Source: BHER01 sp051652245 (lineage in GTDB: Bacteria > Bacillota_I > Bacilli_A > Culicoidibacterales > Culicoidibacteraceae). From it: a DNA stretch of 31,724 bases. The stretch is taken from the NCBI GenBank assembly GCA_051652245.1, contig JBOFTV010000093.1, forward strand, positions 1-31,724, given 5' to 3'. Each line of letters begins with the position of its first letter. Position 1 is the first letter of the stretch. Positions 31,653 through 31,724 of the stretch are shown piece by piece. The translations under genes and the position numbers were made by a program. The notes beneath the pieces were generated by a model. That model had not been told where the DNA came from and did not search any database. It worked only from the letters and a program-made list of their open reading frames with translations.

Positions 31653-31724
31653 TTAAAAGAGGCTCATTTGATTTTGATCAGCTAAACCTTCTAAGACTCT
31701 TAATACTTCTAATTTTGCTAATAC
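31653..31724 (-). CDS. polC: DNA polymerase III PolC, C-terminal end only
   Basis: Only the last 23 codons and the TAA stop are visible: VLAKLEVLRVLEGLADQNQM then SLF. A C-terminus of the form LxxLxxLxGLPxxNQLSLF is characteristic of Gram-positive PolC, and polC lies directly upstream of rimP in Bacilli. PolC is the replicative polymerase with built-in proofreading exonuclease. The short visible part limits the evidence, but motif and position agree. Confidence 0.85.
   Translation of the reverse strand, partial: VLAKLEVLRVLEGLADQNQMSLF

Overview
This is an AT-rich, gene-dense chromosomal segment from a low-GC Gram-positive bacterium. Gene content and order resemble Bacilli: nusB-xseA-xseB-ispA-dxs-tlyA-recN, polC/rimP-nusA-ylxR-ylxQ-infB-rbfA, and tgt-yajC-comN-recJ-apt-rel-dtd-hisS. 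Bacillus neighbours such as folD, argR, truB, ribF, secDF and aspS are missing at the expected places. Reading frames use the standard code: conserved Trp is TGG, and TGA ends at least one gene. A reduced, non-sporulating lineage near Erysipelotrichia, Turicibacter/Haloplasma or deep Mollicutes relatives is my inference; the sequence alone does not fix the taxon.

Layout: (1) 1-7687, minus strand: an operon starting with nusB, then exonuclease VII (xseA, xseB), isoprenoid synthesis (ispA, dxs), TlyA methyltransferase, recN and the start of a dinB-like polymerase. (2) 7761-8184, plus strand: the tmRNA gene ssrA, ending in a strong bidirectional terminator. (3) 8187-13210, minus strand: punA and deoC (deoxynucleoside salvage), a pair of M16 peptidase-fold proteins (one with the metal site, one without) and a PHP phosphoesterase. 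(4) 13271-16183, plus strand: tmcAL (ylbM), mrp and a Cof-type HAD phosphatase. (5) 16182-31563, minus strand: about 15 kb of closely packed genes from rimP to hisS, joining what are two separate clusters in Bacillus. It covers transcription elongation/termination (NusA), translation initiation (IF2), ribosome maturation (RimP, RbfA), tRNA modification and charging (Tgt, HisS, Dtd), the stringent response (Rel), RecJ and purine salvage (Apt). (6) 31653-31724: the last codons of polC, with its own terminator.

The most unusual feature is in infB. IF2 is 1108 residues long because its N-terminal half carries a tandem array rich in Asn, Gly and Gln, with 15 copies of a Phe-Gln-Asn-Arg motif in units of 14, 16 and 19-20 residues. 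The array is followed by a short Arg-Gly run. Differences among the most similar DNA units are synonymous, which suggests the protein sequence is maintained. The second notable feature is an intrinsic-terminator hairpin between the best promoter and the start of rimP-nusA, a layout suited to autoregulation by NusA. There are no CRISPR arrays, insertion sequences, prophage genes or rRNA/tRNA genes in the window, and every gap above 300 bases is accounted for by ssrA.
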